6,120 nt of DNA from Candidatus Doudnabacteria bacterium (GTDB taxonomy: Bacteria; Patescibacteriota; Doudnabacteria; UBA920), in assembly GCA_023245915.1 (NCBI GenBank), contig JAHFJK010000069.1, positions 1 to 6,120 on the forward strand, written 5' to 3'. The notes beneath the pieces were generated by a model. It saw only the letters and a program-made list of their open reading frames with translations. It ran no database searches and was not told the origin of the DNA. This document shows positions 4,069-6,120 of this stretch, one piece after another. Positions within the stretch are counted from its first letter, which is position 1; each line of letters starts with the position of its first letter. The translations under genes and the position numbers were made by a program.

Positions 4069-6120
4069 CTGACATAGGATTTTTTTGCCTTTGGCGGATT
4101 TTCCTTCCAGTTTTTATAGGCTTCATCCAATTGGGCTTGTGATTCCGGCTTCAGGTTCATTACAAATGTGCAATCGGGAAAACGCGTGCAGGCAAAGAAG
4201 GGTTTGCCCCGGCCGCGGGATTTTTTTTCTACAATGTCACCAATCAGCTTTGCTGATTGCCCCTCGACTCCTTCGGCTGAAGCCGAAGGAGTCGAGGGGC
4301 GGGTTTCGTCGACAGGGGTTCGACTTCGCTCACCCTCTCGCTCCGCTCGACAGTTAGGACATTTGTAGCCGGTCTTGTTCCAAATTTTGCTAATGCCTTT
4401 GCATTTGGGGTAATCACTGCATCCCAAAAAAAACCCAAAGCGGCCGCGGCGGACATTCATAGGCTTGCCGCAAGTCGGGCAGCGTTCGTCCTTGGTTTTT
4501 TCTTCCAGTTCTTTTATTTTTGCCGCTTCTTCCGGCATGGGTAGCGTAACTTTACTGCCTTCTTCCGGACAGGCTAAAAATTTTCCGTTGCGGCCGTATT
4601 TTATTAGCATGGGTTTGCCGCAATGAGGACAATCAGTTTGCGAAATTTCTATCTGTTTTTCCACACTTTTTTCTTTTTCAATCAGGTGTTGTTTAAACGG
4701 ACCGTAAAATTCCTGCATGACTTCCACCCATTTAATTTTGCCTTCGGCAATCAGGTCCAGCTCTCCTTCTATGTGGGAGGTAAAATTAATGTCCACAATT
4801 TCCGGAAAATTTTCCACCAGCATGTCATTAACCAAAAAACCTTCTTCGGAAGGACGGTACTTTTTGTCCAGTTTTTCCACGTAACCTCTGTCCTGGATCG
4901 TGGACAAAGTCGGCGCGTAGGTAGAAGGCCGACCCACGCCGTGCGCTTCCAAGGCTTTAATTAAAGTGGCATCAGAATATCTGGCAGGGGGTTCGGTAAA
5001 GTGCTGCAGCGGATTTAGTTCGTGCAGCTTTAATTTTTCATCGGCTGCTAATTCCGGCAGCACACCTTCAATTTCATCTTCCGCTTTTTCGTCCTGGCCT
5101 TCGGTATAAGCGCGAATAAAGCCGTCGAATTTAATAGTTTGCCCGTTGGCACGGAATTGGAAGTTGGAAGTTGGAGATTGGAAGTTGGATGCCAAAATAT
5201 CCACCGCAGTCTGTTCCAAAACTGCCTGGGCCATTTGGCAGGCAATGGTGCGTTTCCAAATTAAGTCGTAAATTTTTTGCTGGCCTTTATCTAAATATTT
5301 TCCAACATCAGTGGGTTTGCGGGTAACATCAGTCGGTCTAATGGCTTCGTGCGCTTCCTGCGCGCCTTTGGATTTATTGGTATAAAAACGCGGCTGGCTA
5401 AGCGCATATTGTTCTCCAAATTCCCCTCGGACAACATCGCGAATTGCCGAAAGTGCTGATTGCGCCAAATTTAAACTGTCTGTCCTCATGTAAGTAATTA
5501 AGCCTTGGTGCCCCTCGTCTCCCAAAGCCACGCCTTCATAAAGCTGCTGCGCAATAACCATGGTCTGTTTGGCTGACATGCCGAACTTGCGCGCGGCTTC
5601 CTGCTGTAAAGTCGAAGTGGTAAAAGGCGGAGAGGGATTTCGCTTGACTTCTTTTTGAGCAATATCCGTAACTTTATATTCCGCGCCTTCCAAATCAGCC
5701 ACAATCTTTTTCGCGTCAGACTCTTTTGTAATGTCCATTTTGCCAACAGACTTGTCGCCAACCTTGACCAGTTTAGCCACAAAAATTTTGGCATCGTCCT
5801 TTTTTGATAGTTTGGCTTCTATGGACCAGTATTCTTCCTGTTTAAAATTTTGGATTTCGCGCTCACGCTCAACTACTAATCTGACCGCAACTGATTGTAC
5901 TCTTCCCGCAGACAACCCATATCTTATCTTCCGCCATAAAAATGGCGACAGTTCGTAGCCCACCAATCTATCCAGCACGCGTCTGGCTTGCTGGGCATCT
6001 ACCAAATTCAAATCTATATCGCGGGGGTTTTTCAGGGCCTCGTCTATGGCTGACTTGGTTATCTCATGAAAAACAATGCGTTTTATGCGTTTATCTTCCT
6101 TGCCTTTGGAAATCTGCGCT
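4050..6120 (-). CDS. topA: DNA topoisomerase I (type IA), 5' end outside the window
   Basis: Relaxes negatively supercoiled DNA through a transient 5'-phosphotyrosine break. The frame is open to the right edge: upstream of the Leu codon at 6009-6011 it reads FHEITKSAIDEALKNPRDID, typical TopA, so about 115 N-terminal residues with most of the TOPRIM domain are missing. Counting that Leu as 1: LVDAQQARRVLDRLVGYE (3-20), LSAGRVQSVAVRLVVERE (33-50), active-site Tyr174 and Arg176 in GLITYMRTDS (codon 5490-5492), EAHEAIRPT (219-227), PPARYSDATLIKALE (341-355) and GRPSTYAPTLSTIQDRGYV (360-378). The C terminus holds three zinc ribbons. The first (Cys461, 464, 481) lacks its fourth Cys, the second (511, 514, 531, 537) is complete, and the third (551, 554, 608, 614) carries a repeat-derived insert of about 35 residues. 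A second repeat-derived insert lies at about 275-285. Both keep the frame, so the enzyme is probably functional. It ends with a basic Lys-rich tail. Confidence 0.95.
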   Translation of the reverse strand, partial: AQISKGKEDKRIKRIVFHEITKSAIDEALKNPRDIDLNLVDAQQARRVLDRLVGYELSPFLWRKIRYGLSAGRVQSVAVRLVVEREREIQNFKQEEYWSIEAKLSKKDDAKIFVAKLVKVGDKSVGKMDITKESDAKKIVADLEGAEYKVTDIAQKEVKRNPSPPFTTSTLQQEAARKFGMSAKQTMVIAQQLYEGVALGDEGHQGLITYMRTDSLNLAQSALSAIRDVVRGEFGEQYALSQPRFYTNKSKGAQEAHEAIRPTDVTRKPTDVGKYLDKGQQKIYDLIWKRTIACQMAQAVLEQTAVDILASNFQSPTSNFQFRANGQTIKFDGFIRAYTEGQDEKAEDEIEGVLPELAADEKLKLHELNPLQHFTEPPARYSDATLIKALEAHGVGRPSTYAPTLSTIQDRGYVEKLDKKYRPSEEGFLVNDMLVENFPEIVDINFTSHIEGELDLIAEGKIKWVEVMQEFYGPFKQHLIEKEKSVEKQIEISQTDCPHCGKPMLIKYGRNGKFLACPEEGSKVTLPMPEEAAKIKELEEKTKDERCPTCGKPMNVRRGRFGFFLGCSDYPKCKGISKIWNKTGYKCPNCRAEREGERSRTPVDETRPSTPSASAEGVEGQSAKLIGDIVEKKSRGRGKPFFACTRFPDCTFVMNLKPESQAQLDEAYKNWKENPPKAKKSYVRKKTSE
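4241..4300. repeat. two adjoining palindromes inside topA
   Basis: The first is CAATCAGC (4241-4248), loop TTT, GCTGATTG (4252-4259). It abuts and shares its last base with a larger one: 20-bp perfect arms at 4259-4278 and 4281-4300 around a 2-nt centre (GA), built on CCCCTCGACTCCTTCGGCT and its reverse complement. Both are read through in the topA frame as part of the third zinc ribbon. Perfect 20-bp symmetry inside a coding region is unlikely to come from protein constraint. It resembles dispersed palindromic repeats that invade genes. Confidence 0.8.
4301..4353. repeat. second repeat-like segment inside topA (TCGAC-rich)
   Basis: Continuing from the large palindrome, this stretch has TCGACAG at 4309-4315 and again at 4347-4353. 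Between them it contains TTCGACTTCGCTCACC and CTCGCTCCGCTCGAC, which are variants of one CTCGCTCNNCTCGAC-like theme. In the topA frame it encodes a low-complexity Arg/Glu/Ser/Pro stretch without a zinc-ribbon counterpart. It looks like another dispersed repeat unit joined to the palindrome. The exact boundaries are uncertain. Confidence 0.55.
5157..5191. repeat. heptanucleotide tandem repeat (5 x 7 bp) inside topA
   Basis: Five consecutive 7-bp units occur: TTGGAAG, TTGGAAG, TTGGAGA, TTGGAAG, TTGGATG. On the topA strand they encode a SNFQSPTSNFQ-like stretch between VDILA and RANGQTIKFDGF, where related TopA proteins have little extra sequence. A 7-bp unit is not a multiple of 3, so a change of one unit would shift the frame; the present net insertion keeps it. 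Similar CCAACTTCCAA-type repeats are recalled as frequent in Parcubacteria-like genomes. Confidence 0.8.

Noticed and set aside
4085..4456. Several overlapping open frames on both strands across the palindromes in topA
   Set aside because: They exist because the repeat is symmetric and GC-rich. TopA motifs run continuously through the minus-strand topA frame instead.
5157..5191. CRISPR-like repeats
   Set aside because: The units are 7 bp, contiguous, without spacers, and lie in a coding frame.
5048..5245. Minus-strand frame with an LQLPTSN-like repeated peptide
   Set aside because: It is an alternative-frame reading of the heptanucleotide repeat inside topA, with no independent start signal or family features.
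6009..6011. TTG as the start of topA
   Set aside because: The same frame continues upstream with typical TopA sequence (FHEITKSAIDEAL) to the window edge, so this is an internal Leu codon.
1..6120. Alternative genetic code with TGA read as Gly or Trp
   Set aside because: The protease and hicA end at TGA exactly where their families end, with overlapping downstream starts, and no recognisable gene needs TGA read-through.

Overview
The window looks like chromosomal DNA of an uncultivated bacterium, most likely of the Candidate Phyla Radiation (Patescibacteria, Parcubacteria-like). This is an inference from style, not from a marker gene. The clues are AT-rich compact genes with weak or absent Shine-Dalgarno sequences, a HicBA pair, short GC-rich palindromes between genes, and short repeats inserted in frame inside a housekeeping gene. 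TGA is used as an ordinary stop codon, so the Gly-recoding SR1/Gracilibacteria groups do not fit.

Left part (1-2904). An approximately 162-bp fold-back element with matching inverted ends and a possible 5-bp target duplication (ATGCT) lies directly upstream of a two-gene operon. A possible extended -10 promoter sits on its right edge. The first gene encodes a secreted, C-terminally membrane-anchored trypsin-like serine protease without a PDZ domain. It overlaps by ATGA with a type II NADH:quinone oxidoreductase-like flavoprotein. Both products are expected at the cytoplasmic membrane.

Middle part (2905-4040). A GC-rich palindrome and an AT-rich promoter-like stretch precede a run of + strand genes. 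These are a HicB-type antitoxin, an 8-nt-overlapping HicA-type toxin, a very small basic Cys-containing ORF that could begin by a GTGA overlap with hicA, and a DUF805 membrane protein.

Right part (4041-6120). A bidirectional terminator hairpin separates this cluster from the convergent topA gene (DNA topoisomerase I, minus strand). The 5' end of topA lies beyond the window. topA carries two in-frame repeat insertions: a 5 x 7-bp tandem repeat in the body, and about 105 bp of palindromic repeat inside its third C-terminal zinc ribbon.

No rRNA, tRNA, CRISPR array or complete insertion sequence was seen. The most interesting items are the fold-back element, the repeat-invaded topA, the small ORF after hicA, and the coupling of an unusual anchored protease with an NDH-2-like enzyme. 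Nothing here clearly amounts to a new defence or metabolic system.
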